Below the pieces are notes generated by a model. That model made no database searches. It saw only the letters and a program-made list of their open reading frames with translations, and was not told where the DNA came from. DNA of 64,000 bases from Bradyrhizobium sp. 149 (GTDB lineage: Bacteria; Pseudomonadota; Alphaproteobacteria; Rhizobiales; Xanthobacteraceae). Positions 1 to 8,388 of this stretch are shown here, piece by piece; position 1 is the stretch's first letter, and every line of letters begins with the position of its first letter. The translations under genes and the position numbers were made by a program. The DNA lies in contig NZ_JADPKK010000022.1 of NCBI RefSeq assembly GCF_023073915.1, positions 1,178,001-1,242,000 of the forward strand, read 5' to 3'.

Positions 1-542
1 AGCAGCGCCATGATCAGCGCCGCACCGGCGACGATCAGCGGCACGCTGATGGCAAGACCGAGCACCAGCAAGGGCGCGCTGCCATTGGCGGCGGCGGCCA
101 CCGCAATAACGTTGTCCAGACTCATGACAATGTCGGCGACGACGACGATCTGCACGGCCTGCCACAGATGCGAGGCCGATTCGACGCCGTCCTCGTCCTC
201 TTGCTCCGGCACCAGCAGCTTGGCCGCGATCACGATCAGCGCGAGACCGCCGACGAGCTTGAGGTACGGCAGCTCCATCAGGCTTGCGACGATGCCCGTG
301 AAGATGATCCGCAGCAATACTGCGGCGCCCGCACCGAAAATCATGCCCCACAGCCGATGCCGCGGCTTCAGGCCGCGGCAGGCGAGCGCGATCACCAGCG
401 CATTATCGCCGGACAAAAGGACGTTGATCCAGATGATCTTGCCGACCGCAACCCAGAAGGTCGGCTCGGCCATCTCAACGCGGAACTGGGTGAAGAATGC
501 CCCGATCATAGCGGGATCGAAGATCTGCCAGAGCCAGTTCAC
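1..542 (-). CDS. TerC/YjbE-family integral membrane protein (3' end cut by window edge)
   Basis: Membrane protein of the TerC superfamily, whose members are implicated in metal ion export or tellurite resistance. The visible N-terminal 180 residues hold several hydrophobic helices and two family-typical acidic motifs inside membrane segments: LLSGDNALVIAL near residue 32 and VMSLDNVIAVAA near residue 140, the paired S(G/L)DN signatures. The start is taken as the GTG at 542, because an AAAGGA sequence lies about 6 bases upstream; an in-frame ATG follows 11 codons later at 509. The gene runs off the left edge, so its C-terminus is unseen. Substrate is not deducible; manganese efflux is one known role in related proteins. 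Confidence 0.85.
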   Translation of the reverse strand, partial: MNWLWQIFDPAMIGAFFTQFRVEMAEPTFWVAVGKIIWINVLLSGDNALVIALACRGLKPRHRLWGMIFGAGAAVLLRIIFTGIVASLMELPYLKLVGGLALIVIAAKLLVPEQEDEDGVESASHLWQAVQIVVVADIVMSLDNVIAVAAAANGSAPLLVLGLAISVPLIVAGAALIMAL

Positions 543-586
543 ACTACGTCCTTTCGCCGCGTCTTTTTAACTTATCGGCTGATGGA

Positions 587-1009
587 TCAGCCGACGATCT
601 CGTTGCCCGAGAAGAACTGCGCGATCTCGATCGCGGCGGTCTCCGGCGCATCCGAACCGTGCGCGGAGTTCTCGCCGATCGACTTTGCGTAGAGCTTGCG
701 GATGGTGCCGTCGGCCGCTTTGGACGGATCGGTCGCACCCATCACGTCGCGATACTTGGCGACGGCGTTCTCGCCTTCCAGCACCTGGACCACCACGGGG
801 CCCGAGGTCATGAATTCCACGAGTTCGCCGAAGAACGGCCGCGCCTTGTGAACCGCATAGAAGGTCTCGGCCTGCTCCTTGGTCATGCGGATGCGCTTCT
901 GCGCGACGATGCGCAGGCCCGCCTTCTCGATCACGGCGTTAACCGCACCGGTGAGGTTACGCGCGGTGGCGTCGGGCTTGATGATCGAGAAAGTGCGTTC
1001 GATGGCCAT
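587..1009 (-). CDS. ndk: nucleoside diphosphate kinase
   Basis: Transfers the terminal phosphate from ATP to nucleoside diphosphates through a phosphohistidine, balancing NTP and dNTP pools in the cytoplasm. The 140-aa product has the normal family length. It starts MAIERTFSIIKPDA and carries the active-site block NSAHGSD with the catalytic histidine at residue 117. Nucleotide-binding arginines and the KPD loop near residue 11 are also present. The ATG at 1009 is preceded by AAGGAC about 8 bases upstream, so a longer reading frame starting at 1081 is rejected. It lies 44 bases upstream of the TerC-type gene on the same strand. Confidence 0.97.
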   Translation of the reverse strand: MAIERTFSIIKPDATARNLTGAVNAVIEKAGLRIVAQKRIRMTKEQAETFYAVHKARPFFGELVEFMTSGPVVVQVLEGENAVAKYRDVMGATDPSKAADGTIRKLYAKSIGENSAHGSDAPETAAIEIAQFFSGNEIVG

Positions 1010-1319
1010 AATCTTGTCCTTGGGGAGAATGCGGCGGTTCGGAGTTGCCGGGCTTATATCGGCGCCTTCGCCTGACGGCAAGCGACCGCCAAAACGGGCT
1101 CGCGAGCGCTTCGCCGCAGGCCAGGGGTCCGAATTCCAATATGGATGACAACGATTTCACTCAGATGAACCCAATCTAAAGGCTCCGTCAGGGTTTGGTT
1201 CAGCCTCGCTCGGATAATCTCAGGTCCATCGAAACCTAAGCCTCCGCCCGAGGCGGACCGTTTCGGCGGCCTTTCCATCGACGCGATAGCCCCGCGCCGG
1301 CAGTTTTGAGGAGATCACC
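1010..1319. other. intergenic region between ndk and the His/Gly-rich peptide gene
   Basis: About 310 bases between two divergent genes. It must hold the promoters of both. I see no convincing gene, tRNA or strong palindrome in it. Confidence 0.4.
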
Positions 1320-1565
1320 ATGTTGAGGAAACTTTCGCTTGCCGCTGTCGCCGCGCTCGCGCTGGGTGCCGCGCTGGCGCCGACCTCCGCTTCCGCTCAC
1401 TGGCATGGCGGCTGGGGCCATGGCGGCGGCGGTGGCTGGCATCACGGCTGGGGTGGACCGCGCTTCTATGCCCCCGTCTCCTACGGCTACGGCGGCTGCT
1501 ACGTGCGCCGGCTGGTCCCGACCCCCTGGGGACCCCGCTGGCGGATGATCAACCGCTGCTACTGA
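1320..1565 (+). CDS. small secreted His/Gly/Trp-rich protein
   Basis: An 81-aa protein of unknown function. Residues 1-26 form a clear Sec signal peptide ending ASA, so the mature protein would begin HWHGG. The mature part is rich in Gly, His, Trp and Tyr, with two cysteines that could form a disulphide: one in the YGGCYVRR stretch, the other next to the C-terminal tyrosine. Small Gly/His-rich exported proteins with this architecture are common in Bradyrhizobium relatives. The ATG is preceded by GAGGAG at 8-13 bases. The histidine clusters would suit metal binding, but that is inference. A hairpin terminator follows at 1620. Confidence 0.8.
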   Translation: MLRKLSLAAVAALALGAALAPTSASAHWHGGWGHGGGGGWHHGWGGPRFYAPVSYGYGGCYVRRLVPTPWGPRWRMINRCY

Positions 1566-1619
1566 GCCCGACAGCACCTTTCCAAGGGTACTTGAGCCCC
1601 CAAGGGTACTTCCAAGCGA

Positions 1620-1650
1620 AGCCCCGGCGTCCCCAGCGCCGGGGCTTTGT
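1620..1650 (+). terminator. probable intrinsic terminator
   Basis: Perfect 10-bp arms at 1620-1629 and 1637-1646, very G/C-rich, separated by 7 bases and followed by TTGT. It sits 55 bases after the stop of the small secreted protein. Just upstream a 12-base direct repeat occurs twice (1582-1593 and 1600-1611). The T-run is short, so termination efficiency is uncertain. Confidence 0.6.
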
Positions 1651-1781
1651 ATTCGGAAGGGATATTGCGCGGCTTCATACAATTTTTGCTAGAATGCCGG
1701 GCGATCGCCGCGAGTGGCGAAACCATTTGGGGGCCAAGGACTTGGTACCGTGTCGCTCCTTTGAGAACACGGAACCCCGCG

Positions 1782-1955
1782 ATGGCTGGCCTTTTCGCCG
1801 ATGACAGCGAACAAATCGACCGGCGCACCAGCCGCTCGATCCGCGATGCCGTGGGCGAGCGGCTCCAGCAGAGCCTGCGGCCCGAAGCTAGGCTTCCGAC
1901 GCACCTCGAGCAACTCCTCAATGAGCTGAAGCAGCGCGACCGCGATTCGCACTGA
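1782..1955 (+). CDS. small hypothetical protein, 57 aa
   Basis: Unrecognised small protein starting MAGLFADDSEQIDRR. It is predicted to be two short amphipathic helices, VGERLQQSL and LEQLLNELKQR, joined by a proline-containing linker (LRPEARLPTHL). This helix-linker-helix layout recalls NepR-type anti-sigma factors of alphaproteobacteria (an IG..LR helix, a P-rich linker, then an LL..L helix), but the match is weak and no sigma factor or PhyR-like gene is adjacent. The coding frame is supported by codon-position bias and by the compact stop at 1955. An upstream in-frame extension to 1647 lacks coding character. Confidence 0.5.
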   Translation: MAGLFADDSEQIDRRTSRSIRDAVGERLQQSLRPEARLPTHLEQLLNELKQRDRDSH

Positions 1956-2026
1956 CCTGATAAGCACCGGCTCGCGGACACGGAAAAACGGGTTGCGTTT
2001 GATCCCGGGTGCGGTGACAAGGCCGC

Positions 2027-3889
2027 ATGCTCGCTATCACCGACCTCTCCATCCGCCTCGCCGGACGCCTTCTGATTGACCAGAGTTCCGTGCAGATCAC
2101 GCCCGGATCTCGCGTCGGCATGGTCGGTCGCAACGGCACCGGCAAATCGACCCTGTTCAAGGTGATACGCGGCGAGCTCGCGGCCGAGCACGGCACGGTG
2201 ACCCTGCCGCCCCGCTGGCGCGTCGGCAGCCTCGCGCAGGAAGCGCCGAACGGCCCCGAGAGCCTGATCTCGGTCGTGCTCAAGGCCGACCTCGAGCGCG
2301 ACGCGCTGCTCACCGAGGCCGAGAGCGCGACCGATCCGCACCAGATCGCCGAGATCCAGACCCGGCTGGTCGACATCGACGCGCATTCGGCACCGAGCCG
2401 TGCCGCAGCCATCCTTTCCGGTCTCGGCTTCTCCGCCGCCGACCAGCTCCGCCCCTGCGCCGAATTCTCCGGCGGCTGGCGCATGCGCGTCGCGCTTGCC
2501 GCAACGCTGTTCGCGGCTCCCGACCTGTTGCTGCTCGACGAGCCCACCAACTATCTCGATCTGGAAGGCACGCTGTGGCTCGAGGATCACCTTGCGCACT
2601 ATCCGCGCACCGTGATCGTGATCAGCCATGATCGCGACCTGCTGGAAAGCTCGGTCGACCAGATCCTGCATCTGGAGCGCAGCAAACTCACGCTTTACAA
2701 AGGCACCTACTCCTCCTTCGAGGAGCAGCGCGCCATGCGCGAGATGCTCGATGCCAAAGCGGTCAAGCGCCAGGAAGCCGAACGCGCGCGCCTGCAAGCC
2801 TTCGTCGACCGCTTCAAGGCCAAGGCCTCCAAGGCCCGGCAGGCACAATCGCGCGTCAAAATGCTGGAGCGGCTGAAGCCGATCACGGCGCTGGTCACCC
2901 AGGATGTGCGCGAGATCAGTTTCCCCGCGCCCGAGAAAATTCTGTCGCCGCCGATCATCGCCGCCGACAACGTCGTGGTCGGCTACGATCCGAACACGCC
3001 CGTGCTTAACCGCGTCACATTGCGCGTCGACAATGACGACCGCATTGCGCTGCTCGGCTCCAACGGCAACGGCAAGTCGACCCTTGTAAAGCTGCTCGCC
3101 GGCCGCCTCGCGCCGTTCTCGGGCAAGGTGACGCGCGCGGACAAGCTGTCGATCGCCTATTTCGCGCAGCACCAGCTCGACGAATTGAACGAGGACGGCT
3201 CCGCCTACGATCACGTCCGCAAGCTGATGGGCGAAGCGCCGGAAGCGAAAGTACGCGCCCGGGCCGGCGCGATCGGCTTTTCCGGCAAGGCGGCCGACAC
3301 CAAGGTCGGAAAATTGTCGGGCGGCGAGAAGGCGCGGCTCCTGCTGGGACTTGCGACCTTCTTCGGCCCCAACATGATCATCCTGGACGAGCCGACCAAC
3401 CATCTCGACATCGACAGCCGCGCCGCGCTCGCCGAAGCCATCAACGAATTTCCCGGCGCTGTCATTATGGTCTCGCATGATCGCTATCTGATCGAGTCCT
3501 GCGCCGATCAACTCTGGATCGTCGCCGACCGCACGGTGACCAATTACGAGGGTGACCTCGATGAATATCGCCGCCTGGTGCTGTCCGCGCGCAATGGCGA
3601 GCCCGCCCCGCGCGAGCGCAGCGCCGCCAGCGAGAGGCCGCAGCGTCCGAGATCGGACAATCGCGGCTCGCTGAAGAAGCGCATCGCGGAAGCCGAGTCC
3701 GAGATCGCCCGCGTCAGCGACATCATCGCCAAGATCGACACTGCACTCGCCCTGCCCGACATCTTCACCCGCGATCCCAAGCAGGCCGCGCAATTGTCGA
3801 AAGCACGCGCCAATGCGGCCGACGCGCTGGCACGCGCCGAGGAGCAGTGGCTCGAGGCGAGCACGCAGTTTGATGAGGCGGCGGGGTAA
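2027..3889 (+). CDS. ABC-F family ATPase (Uup/YheS type)
   Basis: A 620-aa soluble protein with two complete ABC ATPase domains and no membrane segment, the ABC-F pattern of ribosome-associated translation factors. Domain 1 has Walker A GRNGTGKST (residues 34-42), signature FSGGWRMR and Walker B LLLLDEPTNYLDL. Domain 2 has GSNGNGKST, LSGGEKARL and MIILDEPTNHLDI. A charged linker with many Lys/Arg/Ala (the P-site tRNA interaction motif region) joins them. The last roughly 75 residues are Ala/Glu/Lys-rich and predicted coiled coil, as in Uup and YheS. The ATG lies about 70 bases after the preceding small gene. Confidence 0.93.
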   Translation: MLAITDLSIRLAGRLLIDQSSVQITPGSRVGMVGRNGTGKSTLFKVIRGELAAEHGTVTLPPRWRVGSLAQEAPNGPESLISVVLKADLERDALLTEAESATDPHQIAEIQTRLVDIDAHSAPSRAAAILSGLGFSAADQLRPCAEFSGGWRMRVALAATLFAAPDLLLLDEPTNYLDLEGTLWLEDHLAHYPRTVIVISHDRDLLESSVDQILHLERSKLTLYKGTYSSFEEQRAMREMLDAKAVKRQEAERARLQAFVDRFKAKASKARQAQSRVKMLERLKPITALVTQDVREISFPAPEKILSPPIIAADNVVVGYDPNTPVLNRVTLRVDNDDRIALLGSNGNGKSTLVKLLAGRLAPFSGKVTRADKLSIAYFAQHQLDELNEDGSAYDHVRKLMGEAPEAKVRARAGAIGFSGKAADTKVGKLSGGEKARLLLGLATFFGPNMIILDEPTNHLDIDSRAALAEAINEFPGAVIMVSHDRYLIESCADQLWIVADRTVTNYEGDLDEYRRLVLSARNGEPAPRERSAASERPQRPRSDNRGSLKKRIAEAESEIARVSDIIAKIDTALALPDIFTRDPKQAAQLSKARANAADALARAEEQWLEASTQFDEAAG

Positions 3890-3923
3890 GGTCTCCGCGA
3901 CGACGGCCAGCATCATCAAAAGC

Positions 3924-3941
3924 CGAAAAACAACCCCATGC
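3924..3941 (+). repeat. 18-base sequence repeated at 45406-45423
   Basis: The 18-mer CGAAAAACAACCCCATGC occurs here and, identical and in the same orientation, at 45406-45423. Both copies are intergenic and followed by a similar AGTA-containing stretch. An identical 18-mer is unlikely by chance in 64 kb of high-GC DNA. It looks like part of a dispersed intergenic element. Confidence 0.6.
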
Positions 3942-4051
3942 GAAGTACCGGTATTTTATTACCTGATAATTGGCCATTGAAGGGTATGTTCTTTTCGCTA
4001 TCGACTTGGCCCAACCCACGGGCAATGCCGGCGCGAGATTGCGCAGGAATC

Positions 4052-5017
4052 TTAGTCCGCAAATTGGCCGGCTGCCTTGATCATCGGGGCCCACCGGTCG
4101 ACTTCACTCGCGAGCATCGCAGCGAGGGCCTCCGGCGTCGCCCTGTCCTGCGGGACAGGCTCCGTGTTGATGTCGTTGAACCGAGCGATCAGCGTGGGAT
4201 CCTTGAGTGCGGACTGGAGCGCCGCCGTCAGCTTCTGAACGACCGCCGGCGGCGTGCCCTTGGGGGCATAGATGCCGTGCCAGACGCCAAGTTCGAACCC
4301 TTTGAGGCCGGCCTCGTCGGCCGTCGGCAGATCGGGCAGGCTCTTGAGCCGCTCTTTGGTGGTGATCGCATAGGCCTTGACCTGCTTCGACATGATCGGG
4401 CCGGTCGTGTTCGTCGCCTGGTCGCAGGTGAGATCGATCTGCCTGCCGAGAAGATCGTTCATGATGGGGCCGTTGCCCTTGTAGGGCACCGCGGTGAGCT
4501 GCTTCTGGATCGCCGTCATGAACAGCATGCCGCAGAGATGCGACGCCGCTCCGAGCCCGGCATTGGCATAGGTCAACTTGTCGCCCTGCTGTTGGGCGTA
4601 GGCGACCAATTCCTTCAGCGTGTCGGCCGGAAAATCCGGACGCGCGATGATGGTCATCGGCGCATTGGTCACAAGCCCGATCGGCGCAAAGGCCGTCTTC
4701 GTGTCATAGCTGAGGTTGCGGTACAGTGTAGCGGCGGTCGACAGGCCGACATGATGGATCAGCAGCGTGTATCCGTCGGGCTGGGCCCGCGAGGCGCGGG
4801 TCGTGGCGATGGTGCCACCAGCGCCGGGAGCGTTCTCCACGACGACCTGCTGGCCGAGCGATTTCGACATGCCTGCCGCGGTCAGGCGAGCAATGGTGTC
4901 CGTAGGTCCCCCGGCGGCGAACGGCACCAGCATGGTGACGGGCCTTGTTGGATAGTCCTGAGCGAGCGCCGCGCCAAAGGGCAAGAGCAGAGCCGATACG
5001 AGGGCGATAAGCCGCAT
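4052..5017 (-). CDS. Bug-family periplasmic solute-binding protein (TctC type)
   Basis: Periplasmic solute receptor of the Bug/TctC family, which delivers carboxylates or similar small molecules to tripartite tricarboxylate transporters. The 321-aa product has a signal peptide (MRLIALVSALLL... ending in ALAQ). It then shows the family hallmarks YPTRPVTMLVPFAAGGPTD, the GAGGTIA block, PDGYTLL and the YKGNGP ligand-loop region. The ATG at 5017 has a GGAGG sequence 7-11 bases upstream; a longer frame to 5158 is rejected. No TctA/TctB membrane genes lie nearby, which is typical because Bug genes are often orphans. A degraded second Bug gene lies just upstream on the opposite strand. Confidence 0.93.
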   Translation of the reverse strand: MRLIALVSALLLPFGAALAQDYPTRPVTMLVPFAAGGPTDTIARLTAAGMSKSLGQQVVVENAPGAGGTIATTRASRAQPDGYTLLIHHVGLSTAATLYRNLSYDTKTAFAPIGLVTNAPMTIIARPDFPADTLKELVAYAQQQGDKLTYANAGLGAASHLCGMLFMTAIQKQLTAVPYKGNGPIMNDLLGRQIDLTCDQATNTTGPIMSKQVKAYAITTKERLKSLPDLPTADEAGLKGFELGVWHGIYAPKGTPPAVVQKLTAALQSALKDPTLIARFNDINTEPVPQDRATPEALAAMLASEVDRWAPMIKAAGQFAD

Positions 5018-5099
5018 ACTTTCCTCCAAGTTTTTGCTTACTCCATATGTAGCATTCTTGGCCGCAGCCATCACGTCATCAGGCGTGTCGCGGCCGCGG

Positions 5100-5409
5100 C
5101 ATAGTGTGGCTGCCGGCGCGACGCTGCTAATGGCGGGCAATGCGGCGATCGTCATCAACCCGACTCTTTATGCAAAGCTGCCGTATGATCCCGCGCACGA
5201 TCTGGTCGCCGTAGCTCAAATCATGATCGCGCCAAACATCCTGGTCGTGAACAAGGACGTGCCGGCGACGGCGTGCAGGATCTGGTCGACCTGACGCGGC
5301 GCGACCCGGGCACCCTTACATTCGCCTCGGCGGGCGTACCCAGATCCGGGTCGAAACTCCGAGATGGGCGGAATTGATCAAGCGGGTGGGAATCGCGCCG
5401 ATCCAGTAA
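5100..5409 (+). pseudogene. degraded Bug-family solute-binding protein remnant
   Basis: Fragments of a second Bug/TctC gene on the plus strand, split over three frames. From about 5100 one frame reads a TLLMAGN / INPTLYAKLPYDP / LVVNKDVPA series, matching the N-terminal third of the family. At about 5265 the frame shifts and the next fragment reads VQDLVDLTRRDPGTLTFASAG, shown here to the conserved FASAG. A further jump near 5335 gives a typical Bug C-terminus, VETPRWAELIKRVGIAPIQ then stop at 5407-5409. Roughly 190 residues between FASAG and that C-terminus are missing, and no signal peptide is left. Two frame disruptions plus an internal deletion make this a clear relic. Confidence 0.8.
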
Positions 5410-5429
5410 CCGGCGCGGCACTCAGAGCG

Positions 5430-5963
5430 TCAAGCCGCCGACTTCTTCTTCGGCTTCGGCTTGGTCGCCTTGGGCAAGACCGGCGCTTCCGGCGTGCCCT
5501 CGATCGAGGACAGGCGGCCGGCCGTAAACGTATAGATGCCGGCGCGCGGGCCGGTCGTCCACGTCACGACCGCAACGCGCCTGCCGGCGGCATCAGCGGA
5601 GAGGTTGACGTTCGAGGGCGCGCCGATGCCGCGCACGACGTCGCATTCGGTGTGGCCGAGTGCGACGGTACCGCCCGTGGGCGCAGGCGCCGTGGTGGAC
5701 GCATTCGCATCAGCCGGCCCGGGCGGCGGCGCCATGCCGGCACAGCCCCCGTCGGCGCTGACCAGATCCTCGGCTCGAACCGGCTTGTCGGGGGTCAGCG
5801 GCGGCGACTCAATCGAGATGCTTTTGATGAACAGGCGGCTGGGCGTGTTGAACCACTGGGTATCCCTGGACAACAGATCGGTCCCGCCCGAACAGCCCGC
5901 GACCAGCGGGGCTACGGCAGCCATCGCAACTATGAGCGAGCTGGGAAGCTTTTGATGTCGCAC
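5430..5963 (-). CDS. putative lipoprotein, hypothetical
   Basis: A 177-aa exported protein of unknown function. The N-terminus has a hydrophobic stretch ending in the lipobox LVAGC, so the cysteine at about residue 24 should be lipid-modified by Lgt/LspA. The middle is Pro/Ala/Thr-rich. A following compact segment, HTECDVVRGIGAPSNVNL then RVAVVTWTTGPRAGIYTFTAGRL, resembles small SmpA/OmlA-like beta modules, but I do not claim membership. The C-terminus is strongly basic (KPKPKKK). The start is a GTG at 5963. It lies 127 bases downstream of holC on the same strand. Confidence 0.75.
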   Translation of the reverse strand: MRHQKLPSSLIVAMAAVAPLVAGCSGGTDLLSRDTQWFNTPSRLFIKSISIESPPLTPDKPVRAEDLVSADGGCAGMAPPPGPADANASTTAPAPTGGTVALGHTECDVVRGIGAPSNVNLSADAAGRRVAVVTWTTGPRAGIYTFTAGRLSSIEGTPEAPVLPKATKPKPKKKSAA

Positions 5964-6090
5964 GATAAACTAAATTCCCCGCGTGAAGGATCGGCTCTAA
6001 GCGATTGTCCCAACATCACTTTGCGGCACGAAGGTGACAAAAGCCATCATTGTCCGAAAAGTAGAAATTATCATTAATTGCGAGCGATCG

Positions 6091-6543
6091 CTAATTCCGC
6101 TTCTGCCACCGGCCCCGCTCGTCGGCCTGCCAATAGGTGACATCAAATCCGCGCGCCTTGCAATCCGTCCAGGCGCTGCGGGCGAACGCAAGCGCGTCCG
6201 GATCATCGCCGTTGAACAGCAGCACCATGCGCTCATAGTTCTGTGCGTCCTGCGGCAGCGCGGCGCTGTCGACGAGGAAGCGGACATTGGCACCGTTCGG
6301 ATTGTCCTCCTCGACCGTCAGGACAATCGGCTGATCGGCGGCGTCGCCCACCCGCCATGTCGCGTGCGGCAGGAAGGAATCGTCGCGATAGGTCCACAAA
6401 TGAGCGTCGAGCGCATCGGCGCGCTCCGGCGAAGTCGACTGCACCACGACGCGCCAGCCGCGCTCAAGCGATTTCTCGAGAAGCGGCGGCAACACGTTCT
6501 CCACCGTCATGTTTTGCAGATGGTAGAACAGTACTTCAGTCAT
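6091..6543 (-). CDS. holC: DNA polymerase III chi subunit
   Basis: Chi subunit of the clamp-loader complex, which links the replicase to single-stranded DNA binding protein. The 150-aa product starts MTEVLFYHL and shows the HolC pattern LPPLLEKSLERGWRV, then LWTYRDDSFLPHAT and QPIVLTVEEDNPNGANV, ending with WQADERGRWQKR. Length matches alphaproteobacterial HolC. The start lies 6 bases after the pepA stop codon, so the two are probably co-transcribed. The pepA-holC neighbourhood is widespread in proteobacteria and supports both calls. Confidence 0.93.
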   Translation of the reverse strand: MTEVLFYHLQNMTVENVLPPLLEKSLERGWRVVVQSTSPERADALDAHLWTYRDDSFLPHATWRVGDAADQPIVLTVEEDNPNGANVRFLVDSAALPQDAQNYERMVLLFNGDDPDALAFARSAWTDCKARGFDVTYWQADERGRWQKRN

Positions 6544-6549
6544 CTCGGG

Positions 6550-8049
6550 TCATTTGCGCTCGTAATGGTCGGCGACCAGACGGTCGAGCAAGCGGACACC
6601 ATAGCCGCTTCCCCAGCTCTGGTTGATGTCGGTCTTCGGCGCCCCCATGGCGGTGCCGGCGATGTCGAGATGCGCCCAAGGCGTGCCGTCCACGAAGCGC
6701 TGCAGGAACTGCGCCGCGGTGATCGAGCCGCCATGGCGGCCGCCGGTGTTCTTCATGTCGGCGAACTGGGAATCGATCAGCTTGTCGTATTCAGGGCCAA
6801 GCGGCAGGCGCCAGACCTTCTCGCCGCTCTCGATGCCGGCTGCCAACAGCCGCTCGGCAAGCTCGTCATTGTTGGAGAACATGCCGGCATGCTCGGTGCC
6901 GAGCGCGACCACGATCGCGCCGGTCAACGTCGCCAGATCCACCATGAATTTCGGCTTGGTTTTCTTGGCGACGTACCAGAGGACATCGGCAAGCACCAGG
7001 CGGCCTTCCGCGTCGGTGTTGATGATCTCGATGGTCTGGCCCGACATCGAGGTGACGATGTCGCCGGGGCGCTGCGCGTTGCCGTCGGGCATGTTCTCGA
7101 CGAGGCCGATGGCGCCGACGACGTTGACCTTGGCCTTGCGTGCCGCCAGCGCATGCATCAGGCCGACGACGCAGGCCGCGCCTCCCATGTCGCCCTTCAT
7201 GTCCTCCATGCTCCCGGCCGGCTTGATCGAAATGCCGCCGGTGTCGAAGCAGACGCCCTTGCCGACGAAGGCAACCGGTGCCTCACCCTTCTTGCCGCCG
7301 TCCCAACGCATGATCACGGTGCGGCTCGGCCGCGCCGAGCCTTGGCCGACGCCGAGCAGCGCGCCCATGCCGAGCTTGTCCATCGCCTTGACGTCGAGCA
7401 CCTCGAGCTTGACGCCGAGCTTGCGGAGCAGGCCCGCGCGGCGCGCGAACTCCTCGGGAAAAAGCACGTTCGGCGGCTCGTTGACGAGGTCGCGCGCAAT
7501 GATCACGCCATCCACGATCGCGGCGGCCGATGCGAATGCCTTCTTCGCGCCGGCGACGTCGCCGACCGCAAGCGAGATGTCGGCACGCGACCCGCCCTCC
7601 TCGCCGTCCTTCTTCTTGGTCTTGTAGCGGTCGAACTTGTAGGTGCGCAGCCGCAGGCCCGAGGCGATCGCGACCGCCTGCTCGCTCGTCATGGCGCCAT
7701 CGGGCAGTTCCGCCATGATGGTCATGGCCGCCGCCCCGGCCGGAAGCTTGCTCGCCGCCACGCCGCCGAATTTGAGGAAGTCGTTGGCCTTCAGGCCGGC
7801 CGCCTTGCCGACGCCGATCACGATAAGCCGGGTGGCCTTCACGCCCTCCGGCGCGAGAATGTCGAGCGCAGCGCCGCTCTTGCCCTTGAAGGCGGCGGCG
7901 GTTGCCGCCCGCTTCACGAGTTCGGTGGCCCCGCCGAGCGCCTTGGCGGTCGCCGGCCCGAGCTTCAGGCCATCGTCGCAGAACACGACCAGGATGCCAC
8001 GGGCGGCGGAAGCCAACGGGACAAAGCCGACCTTGATGGCATCGGACAT
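6550..8049 (-). CDS. pepA: leucyl aminopeptidase (M17 family)
   Basis: Cytoplasmic two-metal aminopeptidase that removes N-terminal residues from peptides; E. coli PepA also binds DNA. The 499-aa product has the normal family length. It carries the M17 signature NTDAEGRL and the metal-binding stretch GKGVCFDTGGISIKP, followed by MEDMKGDMGGAA. The ATG at 8049 follows a GAGGAG sequence 7-12 bases upstream; an N-terminal extension to 8133 is unlikely. It is the first gene of the pepA-holC pair and is divergent from lptF. Confidence 0.97.
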   Translation of the reverse strand: MSDAIKVGFVPLASAARGILVVFCDDGLKLGPATAKALGGATELVKRAATAAAFKGKSGAALDILAPEGVKATRLIVIGVGKAAGLKANDFLKFGGVAASKLPAGAAAMTIMAELPDGAMTSEQAVAIASGLRLRTYKFDRYKTKKKDGEEGGSRADISLAVGDVAGAKKAFASAAAIVDGVIIARDLVNEPPNVLFPEEFARRAGLLRKLGVKLEVLDVKAMDKLGMGALLGVGQGSARPSRTVIMRWDGGKKGEAPVAFVGKGVCFDTGGISIKPAGSMEDMKGDMGGAACVVGLMHALAARKAKVNVVGAIGLVENMPDGNAQRPGDIVTSMSGQTIEIINTDAEGRLVLADVLWYVAKKTKPKFMVDLATLTGAIVVALGTEHAGMFSNNDELAERLLAAGIESGEKVWRLPLGPEYDKLIDSQFADMKNTGGRHGGSITAAQFLQRFVDGTPWAHLDIAGTAMGAPKTDINQSWGSGYGVRLLDRLVADHYERK

Positions 8050-8388
8050 GAGTAACTCCTCAAAAACATGGGGCTTTTTACCGATCGGCGGTCCCGGCCA
8101 CGGGCCGGAGCTGAACGGCGATTCACTGAGCATGCCGCACTATGGGCCACCGGCCCGGCAGATGCCAAGCACCCCCGTGGCCGCGAGGCCACAACGAGGG
8201 AAATATTAACCATATGTTGAGGGTGCCATGGGGCAGCCATTTTGTTGACAGATCAAAGGGATGGTAGTGAGAGAGTAAGCTGCCGGATGAGATGGATGGC
8301 CGACCTTGGGGATCCCCTCGCGGGGATTGGTTGGAGAGCCGAAATTCCGGCCGACATTGGGGACTTGGTGGGATTCGTGCGGTAGCGC
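8050..8388. promoter_or_regulatory. divergent promoter region between pepA and lptF
   Basis: About 339 bases without a gene. Promoters for both flanking transcripts must lie here. A TTAACCATATGTTGA sequence at 8206-8220 resembles a CtrA site (TTAA-N7-TTAA, one mismatch, with the half-site TTAACCAT). A TTGACA hexamer lies at 8245-8250, but the matching -10 is poor. Both are weak single-site observations. Confidence 0.35.

Noticed and set aside
1559..3919. Long open frame on the minus strand over the ABC-F gene (786 codons)
   Set aside because: It is the complement of a gene with complete ABC-F motifs. The opposite frame gives Arg/Ala/Gly-rich sequence with no domains, as is usual in high-GC DNA.
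6034..8055. Long plus-strand frame opposite holC and pepA (673 codons)
   Set aside because: Shadow of two genes with intact family motifs; composition is Arg/His/Ala-rich with no recognisable domain.
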